DNA from: Microbacterium hydrocarbonoxydans
GTDB taxonomy: Bacteria; Actinomycetota; Actinomycetes; Actinomycetales; Microbacteriaceae
DNA length: 64,000 bases
Direction of reading: 5' to 3'
NCBI RefSeq assembly: GCF_904831005.1
Contig: NZ_LR882982.1
Span: 3,410,001-3,474,000 of the forward strand
A model generated the notes under the pieces. That model did no database searches, had not been told where the DNA came from, and saw only the letters and a list, made by a program, of their open reading frames with translations. The translations under genes were made by a program, and so were the position numbers. Of this stretch, positions 26,201 to 35,694 are shown in pieces. Position 1 is the first letter of the stretch; the number at the start of each line of letters is the position of its first letter.

Positions 26201-29200
26201 CGCAGAAGTACACGAACACCGCCGGCATCGTCGACTACGCGGTCGAGAACGCGGGCGGCGGCACGACCACCGTGGTGCCGCAGCGCGACGGCGGCGGCGG
26301 CGGCCAGCAGCTGACCACCCGCACTCCGGGTGACGGCGAGGTCGCGGCATCCGACGTCGACACCGTCGACAGTGCCGAGGTGCATCTGCCCGACGTCAAG
26401 GTCGAGAAGAAGCTGGTCTCGACCGAGGTCGCGCCGGCAGCGGGAGCGGCAGGGGTGACGAACCTCGGCGACGGAAACCGCAACTCGGTGACCCAGATCG
26501 TGCAGGGCGAGTACGCGACGTTCGAGTACTCCGTGACGATCCCCGCGCGCACGACGATCAAGGGCGCGGTGCTCTCCGACAACGGGCGCCTCGCGCTCCC
26601 GTCGAACCGCGGATCGCTCGCGTACCAGTTCATCGAGGACGACACCCGTTACTTCCAGGACGGTAAGGCTCTCATGATCGGCGGCACGGCCGCGGACTTC
26701 CGCACCGCCGGACGCCAGGGTGACCTTCGAGGAGTGCTCACGTTCCCCGATGTCTACACGAACGACACGAACATCGACCAGGTGTTCAGCTCACGGATCA
26801 CCGTGTGGGTGAAGGACCTCGCGTCGGCTGAGACTCTCACGAATACGGCCACCGCGACCTTCGTCGATCCGAACTCGACGACAGCGACTCGCGTCACCAA
26901 GAGCGCCACGGCGAAGGTCGACTACATCGTGCCCTCCCCGACCCTCCGGAAGACCGCGTCGTCACCCCAGGTCGGCGCGAACGGCAAGGTCGACTTCACG
27001 CTCACCGCGAGCAACACCGCGGGACGCCCCGCGCTCTACGACGTGGTCGTGATCGACTGCGTGCCGAAAGAGCTCGTCGCGAGCAACCCGATCGCCTCGA
27101 CGGGGCAGGTGAAGATCCTCGAGGAGTCGTGCTCGGCCACGAACGCCGGCGTCATCACGCGCGGATCCGGTACCGGCACGGTGATCGAGTGGACGATCCC
27201 CATGCTCGTCGGCACGGGTACGGCCCCGACCCTGCGCTACACCGGCACGGTCGACGAGCAGGCCGCCGGAGCATCGCAGTTCGTCAACCGCGCCACCCTC
27301 ATCGGGCACAGCCTGCCGTCGAGCGTCGGCGACGACACCGACACGACCGATCGCCGTGGCACCTACACCGCGAACGCGAACGCCACCGTGCGGATGCCGG
27401 ATGCGACGGTCCGCAAGTCCGTCAGCCCTGCGTCGGCCGCGGTCGGCGATGTCGTGACGTACACGGTCACGACGACGCTGCCGGCGAACACGAACTTCTA
27501 CGACGTGGTGCTCACCGACGTCCTGCCCACCGGCGTCGAGTTCGTCTCGACGGGTACGCACACCGAGACGCTGCAGTGGGATGCCGACACGCGCATCCCC
27601 ACGGTCGGTGCGCCGACACTCGCGAACGGAACACTGTCGTGGAAGGTGTCGTCCGACGACATCCGCGCGTGGGACAAGCCGCGCGCCATCGTCGTCACGT
27701 ACCAGGCGCGGCTGCTGCCGACCGTCAAGACCGACAAGCCCGTCAACACGGCGCGCTTCTCGTGGAACAAGATCAACGACTCGGTGGCGTCCGGTGACCG
27801 GGTGACCCTGAACACCAGCGCGCAGGTCACGATCGTCGACCCGAAGGTCACGGTCGCCAAGACCGTGCGCGCGGCGGGTACGGCGACGACGGCATTCGCC
27901 GACAAGGCCTCCGGCAACCCGGACCAGTCGTTCGCGTACCGGATCGCGGTGAAGAACACCGGCGCAGTGCCGGCATACGGCATCGTCGTGACCGACACGG
28001 TTCCCGTGGGTATCAGCATCGACACCACTCAGGGGGCCTTCACGGGCGCCACCTTCAGCGATCGCGCCTCGCTGCTCGCCGGTGAGGGAGGCAGCATCAC
28101 CTGGACGATCCCCGGTCCGCTGAGCAACGTCGACGGCTCGAACACGCACGAGATCGTCTACTACGGAACATTCTCGGCGTCCAAGGGCATGTCGAAGGAC
28201 GCGGTGCTGAAGAACGCCGTCGCGGTCACCGAGTACACGTCGTCGCCGAACAACGGGTGGACCTATCTGACCGGCGACAAGAACCGCCCGGCGGGCAAGA
28301 CCCCGGGCGGGGTGAGTCTCACCCCGCAGGCGGCCGAGGCCGATATCGCGCCGTTCTTCCCGCAGGTGGCGCTCACCAAGCGCGCGACCGACGAGGTGCC
28401 CGCTTTCGTCGGCCAGTCGTTCTCGTGGACTCTGCAGGCGACCAACACCGGCGAGGGAGCCGCGCAGACGGTGACCCTCACCGACACGCTGCCCGTGAAC
28501 TGGGCGTACGACCCGACCGTGGTGCCGTCGCTGACCATCGGCGGTCAGCCGTCGGTCGAGCTCGGCGATCCGGTGCTCGGCGAGGAGGGCGGTCGTCAGA
28601 CGATCACCTGGGCGCTTCAGGCCGACGACGCGAGTCCGCTTCTTCCCGGCACCATCGACGGGGCCACCGATGCTCAGCGCGCGCTGACGGTCACGTTCTC
28701 GTCGAAGCCCGAGCTCGGGGCGGCCATGATGACCGACGAGGGACTGGCATTCGCGCACACCAACTCGGTGAGCGGATCAGCGACCGACACCGCCGGCGCT
28801 GACGAGAACGCCGACGGACCGTACGTCGGCGACCCGGCCACGGCCGGCGCGCACATCGCTCGCGCCGATCCGGCGATCATCAAGCAGGCGATCGGAGGAG
28901 ACTCCGAGGGTCGTTGGATCGCGGGTGAGAGCGTGCGCGACGGGTACACCCAGCCCCAGTGGCGCCTCACGGTCGTCAACCAGGGGCCGGATGTCGCGAC
29001 CGGACCGTTCCGTATCGTCGACGAGGCGGACCTGCCCGACGGCGTGACCACGGGAGCGTTCACGGCCAGGTACTTCAGCGACGCCGACGACACCGAGGGC
29101 GTGCCTTACGCCGTCACGGGCGCCGGCACGTCATCCGACCCCTTCGTGATCGGAGACGCGACTCTCACGCTCGACGCCGACGGCAGCGACCGCATCGTGC

Positions 29201-32200
29201 TGCTCGCCGATGTCGCCATCGACGAGTCGGCTGTGGGATCGGCATCCAACTCGGCGAGTGTCGCCGGGCGCACCTACGAGCGTCCGGAGGACGTCGCGAA
29301 GGACAACAGCGCTGAGGTGACCAAGCCGCTCGCCAGCGCCGCCGACCTGATGCTGACCAAAGACGTCACGACGACCGAGGTCACCGCCGGACGACCGATC
29401 ACGTGGAGCATCTCGGTGCGCAACGACGGTCCGTCCGCGGCATCCACTGTCAGCGTGGAGCCGGAGCGCAGGGCTGCGGCGACCCCGATCACCGTCACCG
29501 ACACGGTGCCCGCGGGCATCGGCGAGGTGCAGGACCCGTCTGCGGGACTCGCAGAGTGGACGGTCGAGGCCTCCGACGGCTGGCCGGCATCGGCGGGTGA
29601 CGTGATCACGTGGACCTACACCGGAACGCAGATGCCGGTGGGTGCTGCGCAGCAGCTGTTCCTCACGGGAACCGTCGATGCGTCGTGGACCGACGGCGAG
29701 ATCACCAACTCGGCGGTCGTCGAGTCTCCGGTGACGGTCGACCCGACGCCCGAGAACAACGAGGACACGGTGACGGTCACTCCGGGGGACCAGACGTCTC
29801 TCGCGATCACCAAGACCCGCGTCGTGCTCGATGCGGGGGAGTGGAAGGATGCCGCGCAGTTCGGCGGTGCGCTGCCTGAGGTCGCCGCGGGCAGCACGGC
29901 GAGCTACCGCGTCGTCGTGACCAACAACGGCCCGGCGGATGCTCGTCGGGTCACGGTCACCGATCAGACCCCCGAGATGCTGACCTACGTCGAGGCGACG
30001 GACGAGCGCGGCGAATGGACGCGCACGACCGATGCCTCGAACGACGACGTGTTCGCCCTGGCGGGCACCCTGCCCGCTGCGGCCGGAGACAACACGAGGT
30101 CGTTCATCGCGACCTACGCGCTGCCGGTCGAGCTGGAACCCGGAACCGAGGTGCGCAACGTCGTCGTGGCAGAGGCCGAGAATTCGACCAATGCTCCGGA
30201 CGATCTCGACACCACGGCATCCGATCGGGTCGCCGATCTCTCGATCGTCAAGCAGGCGGTCGACGGCGAGGGTGCTCCCGTGGCCGACGGGCTCGTGCCC
30301 CAGGTGACCGCGGGAACGCAGACGCGCTTCCTGCTCACCGTGACCAACAACGGTCCGAGCCTGTCGAGCGCGCCGATCGAGATCGTCGATCAGCTGCCGG
30401 CCGGTCTCACCTACCTGTCGTCGACCGTCGATGTGGCCGGTGCCGGATCGGTGGATGCCGAGCCGACCGTGAGCGAAGACGGGCGAGCGATCGCCTGGTC
30501 GGTGCTCGACGAGGGCGACGTGCTTGCGCCCGGCGCGACCATCGTGATCGAGGTCGTGGCGGCGATCGCACCGGAGATGCGCTCGCAGCGTCTGGTGAAC
30601 GTGGCCGATGTCACGGGTCCGGATGATGCGGATGCCGGCAACAACCACGCCGAGGCGGCGGTCGATGTCGTGACGCTCGCCGAGCTCACGATAGCCAAGG
30701 TCGCGGCCGACGGTCCCTGGATCGCCGGCACCGAGGTCAGGTACACGCTCACCGTGCACAACGACGGTCCGTCGTTCGCCGATGCCATCGTCACCGATGT
30801 GCTGCCGGCGGGTCTCACCCCGGTCTCGATCGACGGGGAGGGATGGACGTGCGACACGGCTCAGAGCTGCATGCGCGAGGCGCATCCGCTGGGCGACAGC
30901 GTGCTCACCGTCGTCGCGCGGGTCGACGCGAACGTGCCGACCGGCTCGTCGCTCACGAACACGGCGACCGTGGCATGGACCGACAGTCGTGCCACCGAGC
31001 CTCATCAGGCCAGCGATGACGCCGTGATCGACGTCACCACCGACGCCGACCTGCGTCTCATCAAGACGGCGATCGATGCAGACGGGCAGCAGACGGCATC
31101 CGCTGTGGCCGGCGAGAGCTCGCGCTATCGCATCGAGGTGTCGAACCTCGGTTCGAGCGATGCGATCGGTCCGATCACCGTCGTCGATCAGCTGCCGGCA
31201 GGCGTGATGTTCGGTGCCCTCGTCGGAGACGCGACAGCCGGATGGTCGGCGCGTGCCGATGATGCGGATCCGCAGACCGTGACGTTCACGATGGCTCCGG
31301 CCTCGCTCGGCCTCGCGGCCGGGGGAGTCGCACCCGCGATCGAGTTCGACGTGCTCGTCGACCAGGCCGTGGCGCAGGGGGCGGTGCTCACCAACTCGGC
31401 CACCGTCGCATCGGGCACGCCCGACGCGAACCCCGAGAACGACACCGACACCGCGGAGGTGACCGTGGCTCGCGAGGTCGATCTGTCGATCACGAAGAGC
31501 CATCTCGCAGATGCCGTGCGCATCGGCGATGAGCTGCCGTTCGTGATCTCGGTGCGCAACGCCGGACCGTCTGAGGCGACCGATGTCGTCGTCACCGACA
31601 CCGTGCCCGCCGGACTCGAGGTCGTCTCCGCCGCCGGAAGCACGGCGGATGGCTGGACCATCGAATGGGTCACGCCGGTCGATGCCACGGATGCCGCGGG
31701 CGGGACCGTCGTCGTCGCCCGTCACGTCGAGGCGCTCGCTCCGGGGGACTCGACGAGCACCCTGGTCGTGAACACGCGCGTCCTCGCGGCCGCGTATCCC
31801 GAGGTGGTCAACGTCGCAGACGTGACGGCCGCCGAGATCACCGACGAGCACCCCGACCGCACACCCGACGACAACCGGGTGGAAGATGCCGTGACGGTGC
31901 CGCCGATGGCGACTCTGGTCGTGACCAAGAGCGCGGTCGGCGAGTTCACGGTCGGCGGTTCGGGCGCGTTCGAGATCACCGTGCGCAACGACGGACCGAC
32001 GGCGGATGCCGGCCCCATCGTCGTCACGGATGCTCTGCCCGAGGGGCTCTCGTTCGCGTCGTCGCCCGACGACGCGGTGCGGGTCGACGGACGCACCGTG
32101 ACCTGGACACTCGAGGAGGGACTCGCGGTCGACGAGCACATCACGCTCACCGTGCGCGTGAACATCGACGAGGCGGCGTTCCCGTCGGTGACGAACACGG

Positions 32201-32523
32201 TCGTCGTCGAGTCGCCGACCGAGCAGACGAACGACGCCGAGCTGAGCGACGATGCGACGGCCCCGGTCACGCCTGCCGCCCCCGTGGTGATCTCGCCCGA
32301 GGATCCGGTGGTGGTGACGCCCGGTGGCCCGGTCGTGGTGACCCCCGGCGGTCCGGTCGTGTTCACACCCGCCGGCCCCGTGGTGGTGACGCCCGGTGGC
32401 GTGCTGGCCACGACGGGTGCGGAGCTGAGCGTGGGGATGCTCGCTGTGGCACTGCTGCTGATGCTCTCGGGCGGGCTGTTCGTGAGCTACCGCCGCGGTC
32501 GCGACGCAGCCGTCGCCGAATGA
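23278..32523 (+). CDS. Giant DUF11-repeat surface protein with LATTG sorting signal
   Basis: A 3081-residue wall-anchored protein. A basic N-terminus and hydrophobic signal peptide end near AQMATA (residues 36-41). About seventeen to eighteen Ig-like DUF11 modules of roughly 150 residues follow, each opening with a lysine strand (for example LMLTKDV, LAITKTR, LSIVKQA, LSITKSH, LVVTKSA), then a V.NxGP turn, a TDxLPxGL strand and a closing TNxAxV strand. The N-terminal modules are diverged, the C-terminal ones canonical. A PVVVTPGG stalk repeated about four times leads to LATTG near residue 3043, a hydrophobic helix and a YRRGR tail. LAxTG is the motif used by class E sortases; none is encoded here. 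ATG 23278 has an AGGGGAG site. Adhesin or matrix function is inferred. Confidence 0.92.
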   Translation: MRSTQRRRTFSRARRLTAIATVVSLITGALALGVAAQMATAASWTPRVSAENVDPTGTGKDFVLAGENVGFSIDVTNDSGGAQFNLALVATLPGNVSYVSGEVQGGVLAAPKIYAAGDVLPNRARTAADASCVSLGLVNAPGQAPLCAVPAGQQIWVWSNVNDLPQGGTVSPTITVAPNDDYPVGSVVGFSIAAYTSNDPTRLPTFDGSPSVSRTTAHTSGAGVATDDVPVQAVRIVKDEPSAESELLRGVHSSVTTYSMKVENTTRGATNDVTVTDYLPAGLEYLGLASGNDNSSGIEYAGAPVISGGTTVGESVDTVQLTASEAAALGLPGAGVYTKIVWALAPLDAGETRVIEYHAAVPLFANALWAGAAAPDVASGAQAANLDNNTGASTRHGGETTPQAAQTFRNVAVVDGQYQGPVANDDPALRAAHDDDAEIIEAVDVRVLKRVDKGGLFTTGSVATYSIDLRVSEYVDASDIVLTDVIPNGLCPAFPGSLDGVDLIIGSDEVSQATWNAQAPGDACNYPTTESAAVLSPELHLVSITYTPTDGTFTVVFDVDPLTAGQHFTAQYSVTQRPNYTGAGGGTSSGDSFVNKVSVTAKTEPVAAIANDPAIRDRVGGARYVFDDSAAVIGSDRTILDKTVLERGTTPDMPQPDELLKQATKPFSPGDDVWYRLFVDFADGIDSRNPLLTDYLPEGIEVQELRYAYTGVPGATDVTTPVAYGSPGFPTTYVPNVAPTGASLTWELGARNRTTSGDRFMPEGSTLTVFVRGTVKAQSASQDEVDNPLNQAKYQQVNVDGVLDFRRSDAGIDLDWGSTLTKGIVAVNGREIAGSFGDRDQSEQVVQGDEVDYRIDVKAPQNTTTDYLVWDVLPAGVKKADVSAPLAELYPSSTRLGAQDAAATMYDAGETLPDGIALTGAFAGRSVIVWKISASIAGSVAATETTTETVSGFSLGYTLTVPAGVVDGGDAAQLTQKYTNTAGIVDYAVENAGGGTTTVVPQRDGGGGGQQLTTRTPGDGEVAASDVDTVDSAEVHLPDVKVEKKLVSTEVAPAAGAAGVTNLGDGNRNSVTQIVQGEYATFEYSVTIPARTTIKGAVLSDNGRLALPSNRGSLAYQFIEDDTRYFQDGKALMIGGTAADFRTAGRQGDLRGVLTFPDVYTNDTNIDQVFSSRITVWVKDLASAETLTNTATATFVDPNSTTATRVTKSATAKVDYIVPSPTLRKTASSPQVGANGKVDFTLTASNTAGRPALYDVVVIDCVPKELVASNPIASTGQVKILEESCSATNAGVITRGSGTGTVIEWTIPMLVGTGTAPTLRYTGTVDEQAAGASQFVNRATLIGHSLPSSVGDDTDTTDRRGTYTANANATVRMPDATVRKSVSPASAAVGDVVTYTVTTTLPANTNFYDVVLTDVLPTGVEFVSTGTHTETLQWDADTRIPTVGAPTLANGTLSWKVSSDDIRAWDKPRAIVVTYQARLLPTVKTDKPVNTARFSWNKINDSVASGDRVTLNTSAQVTIVDPKVTVAKTVRAAGTATTAFADKASGNPDQSFAYRIAVKNTGAVPAYGIVVTDTVPVGISIDTTQGAFTGATFSDRASLLAGEGGSITWTIPGPLSNVDGSNTHEIVYYGTFSASKGMSKDAVLKNAVAVTEYTSSPNNGWTYLTGDKNRPAGKTPGGVSLTPQAAEADIAPFFPQVALTKRATDEVPAFVGQSFSWTLQATNTGEGAAQTVTLTDTLPVNWAYDPTVVPSLTIGGQPSVELGDPVLGEEGGRQTITWALQADDASPLLPGTIDGATDAQRALTVTFSSKPELGAAMMTDEGLAFAHTNSVSGSATDTAGADENADGPYVGDPATAGAHIARADPAIIKQAIGGDSEGRWIAGESVRDGYTQPQWRLTVVNQGPDVATGPFRIVDEADLPDGVTTGAFTARYFSDADDTEGVPYAVTGAGTSSDPFVIGDATLTLDADGSDRIVLLADVAIDESAVGSASNSASVAGRTYERPEDVAKDNSAEVTKPLASAADLMLTKDVTTTEVTAGRPITWSISVRNDGPSAASTVSVEPERRAAATPITVTDTVPAGIGEVQDPSAGLAEWTVEASDGWPASAGDVITWTYTGTQMPVGAAQQLFLTGTVDASWTDGEITNSAVVESPVTVDPTPENNEDTVTVTPGDQTSLAITKTRVVLDAGEWKDAAQFGGALPEVAAGSTASYRVVVTNNGPADARRVTVTDQTPEMLTYVEATDERGEWTRTTDASNDDVFALAGTLPAAAGDNTRSFIATYALPVELEPGTEVRNVVVAEAENSTNAPDDLDTTASDRVADLSIVKQAVDGEGAPVADGLVPQVTAGTQTRFLLTVTNNGPSLSSAPIEIVDQLPAGLTYLSSTVDVAGAGSVDAEPTVSEDGRAIAWSVLDEGDVLAPGATIVIEVVAAIAPEMRSQRLVNVADVTGPDDADAGNNHAEAAVDVVTLAELTIAKVAADGPWIAGTEVRYTLTVHNDGPSFADAIVTDVLPAGLTPVSIDGEGWTCDTAQSCMREAHPLGDSVLTVVARVDANVPTGSSLTNTATVAWTDSRATEPHQASDDAVIDVTTDADLRLIKTAIDADGQQTASAVAGESSRYRIEVSNLGSSDAIGPITVVDQLPAGVMFGALVGDATAGWSARADDADPQTVTFTMAPASLGLAAGGVAPAIEFDVLVDQAVAQGAVLTNSATVASGTPDANPENDTDTAEVTVAREVDLSITKSHLADAVRIGDELPFVISVRNAGPSEATDVVVTDTVPAGLEVVSAAGSTADGWTIEWVTPVDATDAAGGTVVVARHVEALAPGDSTSTLVVNTRVLAAAYPEVVNVADVTAAEITDEHPDRTPDDNRVEDAVTVPPMATLVVTKSAVGEFTVGGSGAFEITVRNDGPTADAGPIVVTDALPEGLSFASSPDDAVRVDGRTVTWTLEEGLAVDEHITLTVRVNIDEAAFPSVTNTVVVESPTEQTNDAELSDDATAPVTPAAPVVISPEDPVVVTPGGPVVVTPGGPVVFTPAGPVVVTPGGVLATTGAELSVGMLAVALLLMLSGGLFVSYRRGRDAAVAE

Positions 32524-32533
32524 CGGGCGCTCG

Positions 32534-32570
32534 GGGTCCAGGGATTCGCTCCCTGGGCCCGGAGCCTTTT
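32534..32570 (+). terminator. Terminator of the giant surface protein gene
   Basis: An 11-bp stem with one G-U (GGGTCCAGGGA / TCCCTGGGCCC) and a TTCGC loop, 10 bp after the stop, followed by GGAGCCTTTT. Confidence 0.8.
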
Positions 32571-32721
32571 CTGGGTCTCTCAGCCCGGCTGGGCCCCTGG
32601 GCCTGTCGAAGGGCCCTCCCGGCATCCTCCCGGTCGTCCGTGATCTGCGCTCGATAGCATGGCTCGAACTCGCACGCCGAGTCAGCCGTCGCCCGACCTC
32701 GGGCAGGAGAGGAACGCGACC

Positions 32722-33381
32722 ATGTCACAGATCCACGTGGGTCCGCCGCCGCCGCGCAGCTATGCGCGGCTGTGGGTCTCGACGCTGCTGCTCGTCGTGT
32801 ACACCGGTTTCGTGCTGGTGGTGACGATGTGGCCGCAGCCCGAGCAGCTCGAGTTCGGCAGCATCGCGTCGCGCGTGCTGCGCGCACTCCACAACCTGGG
32901 CGTGCCGGAATCGTTCGACTACAACGAGATCGAGTTCGTGGCGAACATCGGCATGTTCGTGCCTCTCGGATTCCTGCTCGGTCTCGCCCTCGCCCGCAAG
33001 GCGTGGTGGGTCGCGATCTTCCTGTTGCCCGCGTTCTCGGGCGCCATCGAGTTCACTCAGGGCATCGCGCTCGACGAGCGGGTCTCGACCGTGCTCGACG
33101 TGCTCGCGAACACGATCGGCGGATACACGGGCCTGCTGCTCGCCATGATCCTTCGCGCGATGATCCACGTCAGGGACCGCACGAAGATCGAGCGGGAGCT
33201 GTGGGAGCGTCGCGCGGCAGCCGCCGAGCTGCAGCGCCAGAACGCCGCACGCGCCGCAGCCCGGTCGCCGCAGGGAGCGCCCGCCTACGCCCGGGTCGAA
33301 GAGCCCGATCCCGTCACGCGGGTGCTGGATGCCGACTTCTGGGAGACCGGCGACGCTCCGACGGTGCGCATTCCGGTGTGA
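32722..33381 (+). CDS. VanZ-family membrane protein
   Basis: A 219-residue protein with four or five helices over residues 15-150. The VanZ core is visible: LVVTMWPQP, the NEIEFVANIGMFVPLGFLLG segment, an AFSGAIEFTQ helix and RVSTVLDVLANTIGGYTGLL. The tail is Arg/Ala-rich. ATG 32722 follows AGGAGAGG; the earlier in-frame ATG 32659 lacks one. VanZ proteins occur in glycopeptide-resistance and surface-polysaccharide loci; here the context is exopolysaccharide, and teicoplanin resistance should not be assumed. It precedes the polysaccharide locus. Confidence 0.88.
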   Translation: MSQIHVGPPPPRSYARLWVSTLLLVVYTGFVLVVTMWPQPEQLEFGSIASRVLRALHNLGVPESFDYNEIEFVANIGMFVPLGFLLGLALARKAWWVAIFLLPAFSGAIEFTQGIALDERVSTVLDVLANTIGGYTGLLLAMILRAMIHVRDRTKIERELWERRAAAAELQRQNAARAAARSPQGAPAYARVEEPDPVTRVLDADFWETGDAPTVRIPV

Positions 33382-33418
33382 TGTGACGTGCGGGGCGGGT
33401 GGGCGGGAGTAACCACCG

Positions 33419-33424
33419 TAGGCT
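33419..33424 (+). promoter_or_regulatory. -10 element TAGGCT of a leaderless promoter
   Basis: TAGGCT ends 7 nt before ATG 33432 and only 4 nt before ATG 33429, which favours the second ATG as the true start. Confidence 0.5.
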
Positions 33425-33431
33425 GGGCATG

Positions 33432-35612
33432 ATGACTGAGCCGACGCTTCCCGAAGACCCAGCCCCCATTGCTGCGCACGCCGCGCCGCGGACTTCGGCG
33501 CGCCGGCGGGTGATCATCATCGTGGTCGCCATCGTCGCGGTCATCGCCGTGGCGGTCGCACTGTTCGTGCTCCGTCCGTGGGCGCAGGCAGACGAGACGG
33601 CTGCGGAGCCGACAGCGACCCCTATGCCGAAGAATCAGTCTGACGTCGAGACCGCGCTCGGTAAATGCGAGGCCGCGCCGGAAGGTGATGCGTCTTCGCC
33701 GGGGCTTGCTCCTGCTGTGGCCGACGACGCGTTCAGCGGATGGGAGCTGCGGCTCAATGACGTGGCCGCGACGACCCGATTCGCCGCGTCGGAGGATGTT
33801 CGCCAAGGACTCACCTCGCTCGCCCTGACCAGCAGCACCGGAGGTCAGCCGCCGATACCCGAGCGGTTCGAGCAGTATGTGCCCGTCGCAACCGGAGAGA
33901 CTCTGACCGTCGCTTTCTCGAGCAAGGCGGCGACTCCCGGCAGCAAGGTGGAGATCGTCCTCGGACCGAACGCCGTGGCCAAGCGCCTGCCTGTTCCGGA
34001 TAGCGCTGATTGGGTGGACACTTCGATCAACTACACGGTTCCCAAGGGGATGGCGTCGCTGAGTGTTGCCATCGAGATCACATCGATCCAGGGCGAGGTG
34101 CTGATTGATGGGCTGACGGTCCAGCGAGGCGGCGCTGAGCTCCTGGTCAACGGAGGCTTCGAAGACAACTCCGCTGTGCTCAGCATCGACAACGCGACCC
34201 TGCTTTTCGATGGAGCTCCGGACTCGAGGGATCTGAACGTCCGGACACGTGTCGCAGCAGAGACCACCATCGCGTGGTGCGTCTCCGGTGGAGAGTCCGA
34301 GTACGGAGGAGTGTCAACCTTCGAGGGCGGCCTCGTGCAGGTACCTGTCGAATACGACACTCCTGGGCTGTACACGGTCAAGATATCCATGCACCACGCA
34401 GGACAGCTCATTGAGCGGTCTGCGACCTTCGGCGTCGTGCCACCCCGAAACGGCGTCCCCTCGGGCATCGGAATCGCCGCTCACTTCCAGGGCGGTGTGG
34501 CCCGGATGACCAACGCGCCCGCCACCCTTGCCATGCTCGGGGCGGAGAGTGTTCGCTTCGAAGTTCCCTGGCAGCGGATCGAGAAGGAGCCGGGTGTCTA
34601 CTCCTACCCGCAGTACGTCGACCAAGTGATGGGCGCGTACGAGGCAGCAGGGATGTCCGTGCTGACCGTTCCCGCCTATTACAACCCGAACTACGACCAG
34701 GGGAAGACGCCATCCACGGACCGAGGGTTGGGAGCGTACGCCGCATACACCGGCGAACTGCTCGCGAAGTACCCGGCGGCGGGTGGTCTCACTGAGATCT
34801 ACAACGAGTACGACCACACGTTCAACACCGGCGCGTGCGGCACGACCCCCGATTGCTACATGCGGATGCTGATTCCTGCGGCTGCGCAGGCTAAGGCGGT
34901 CAACCCTGCGGCGACGGTCTACGGCCCGTCGACCGCGGGCATGCAGGTTCGGTTCGACTGGCTGCAGCCCTTCATTTCGCAAGGCGGACTCGATCACGTC
35001 GATGTTCTGACATTCCACCCGTACACGCAGCCGGACGGGCCCACGATGCTGGACTCGCAGCTGCAGGAGTTGAACGGAATGATCGCTGCGGCGAAGCCCG
35101 GAGTCGACGTCCCGATCTCATTCACCGAGATGGGATGGGCCACTGTCGATGGCTGGGTCAGTCGAGAGGAGCAGGCAGCGTATACGGCGCAGACGGCGCC
35201 GATCGCTCTCAAGGCGGGTGTCGACAGCATCTACTGGTTCACCCTCGCGGACACGGGCTCCGATCGGTCGAACTATGAGGCCAGTTTCGGATTCTTCGAC
35301 ACCGCGAGCACGTTCACTCCGAACACGTACCAGCCGAAGCCGTCTGCGATCGCTCTCGCCGTCAGCCAGCGAATGCTCGGAGGAGCGAAGTTCTCCGCCG
35401 AGGAGAGCTGGGCCGAGGGCGTGAAGGCTTATACGTTCACCGCAGCCGACGGACGGACGGTCACAGCGGCATGGGCACCGGATGCGCCGGTCACCGTCTC
35501 GCGGGAGACCCTGCCTGAAGGAGATATCACTGACATGAACGGACGTCCGGTCGACGCCGACGACTCTCTCGAGGTCCGGGCGGAGCCGGTCTACCTGGTG
35601 CACGCGGACTGA
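33432..35612 (+). CDS. Membrane-anchored glycoside hydrolase, clan GH-A (GH39/PslG-like)
   Basis: A 726-residue exported enzyme. A basic stretch and helix at residues 27-46 anchor it. A beta-rich carbohydrate-binding-like region (about 60-240, with ELLVNGGFEDN near 240) and an Ig-like part precede the catalytic barrel (about 345-640). The clan GH-A pair is visible: acid/base Glu459 in IYNEYD after strand 4 and nucleophile Glu566 in SFTEMGW after strand 7. GH39-like PslG enzymes are encoded within exopolysaccharide loci and trim the polymer during export; the same job is inferred here. The start was chosen from the leaderless promoter; ATG 33429 is a near alternative. Substrate unknown. Confidence 0.85.
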   Translation: MTEPTLPEDPAPIAAHAAPRTSARRRVIIIVVAIVAVIAVAVALFVLRPWAQADETAAEPTATPMPKNQSDVETALGKCEAAPEGDASSPGLAPAVADDAFSGWELRLNDVAATTRFAASEDVRQGLTSLALTSSTGGQPPIPERFEQYVPVATGETLTVAFSSKAATPGSKVEIVLGPNAVAKRLPVPDSADWVDTSINYTVPKGMASLSVAIEITSIQGEVLIDGLTVQRGGAELLVNGGFEDNSAVLSIDNATLLFDGAPDSRDLNVRTRVAAETTIAWCVSGGESEYGGVSTFEGGLVQVPVEYDTPGLYTVKISMHHAGQLIERSATFGVVPPRNGVPSGIGIAAHFQGGVARMTNAPATLAMLGAESVRFEVPWQRIEKEPGVYSYPQYVDQVMGAYEAAGMSVLTVPAYYNPNYDQGKTPSTDRGLGAYAAYTGELLAKYPAAGGLTEIYNEYDHTFNTGACGTTPDCYMRMLIPAAAQAKAVNPAATVYGPSTAGMQVRFDWLQPFISQGGLDHVDVLTFHPYTQPDGPTMLDSQLQELNGMIAAAKPGVDVPISFTEMGWATVDGWVSREEQAAYTAQTAPIALKAGVDSIYWFTLADTGSDRSNYEASFGFFDTASTFTPNTYQPKPSAIALAVSQRMLGGAKFSAEESWAEGVKAYTFTAADGRTVTAAWAPDAPVTVSRETLPEGDITDMNGRPVDADDSLEVRAEPVYLVHAD

Positions 35613-35650
35613 AGGGTAGGCGCCAGGAAAGCGCGCTCCCGTGCCGCTGG

Positions 35651-35656
35651 TACGAT
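35651..35656 (+). promoter_or_regulatory. Candidate -10 element (TACGAT) of the polysaccharide operon
   Basis: TACGAT lies 39 bp before ATG 35695, giving a leader of about 30 nt that contains the GGAAG ribosome-binding site. From here to 45173 the genes overlap or nearly touch. Confidence 0.4.
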
Positions 35657-35694
35657 TGGCGACGTCTTTGTCTCCTTCTCACGGAAGTATTGGA

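Noticed and set aside
29131..32625. A 1164-codon open frame antisense to the giant surface protein gene
   Set aside because: Long antisense frames are expected in GC-rich coding DNA with strong third-position G/C. The product is Arg/His/Asp-rich without domain features, and the sense frame has a signal peptide, modules and anchor.
32659..32721. An upstream in-frame ATG for the VanZ-family gene
   Set aside because: It lacks a ribosome-binding site and the added residues are low in complexity; ATG 32722 follows AGGAGAGG.
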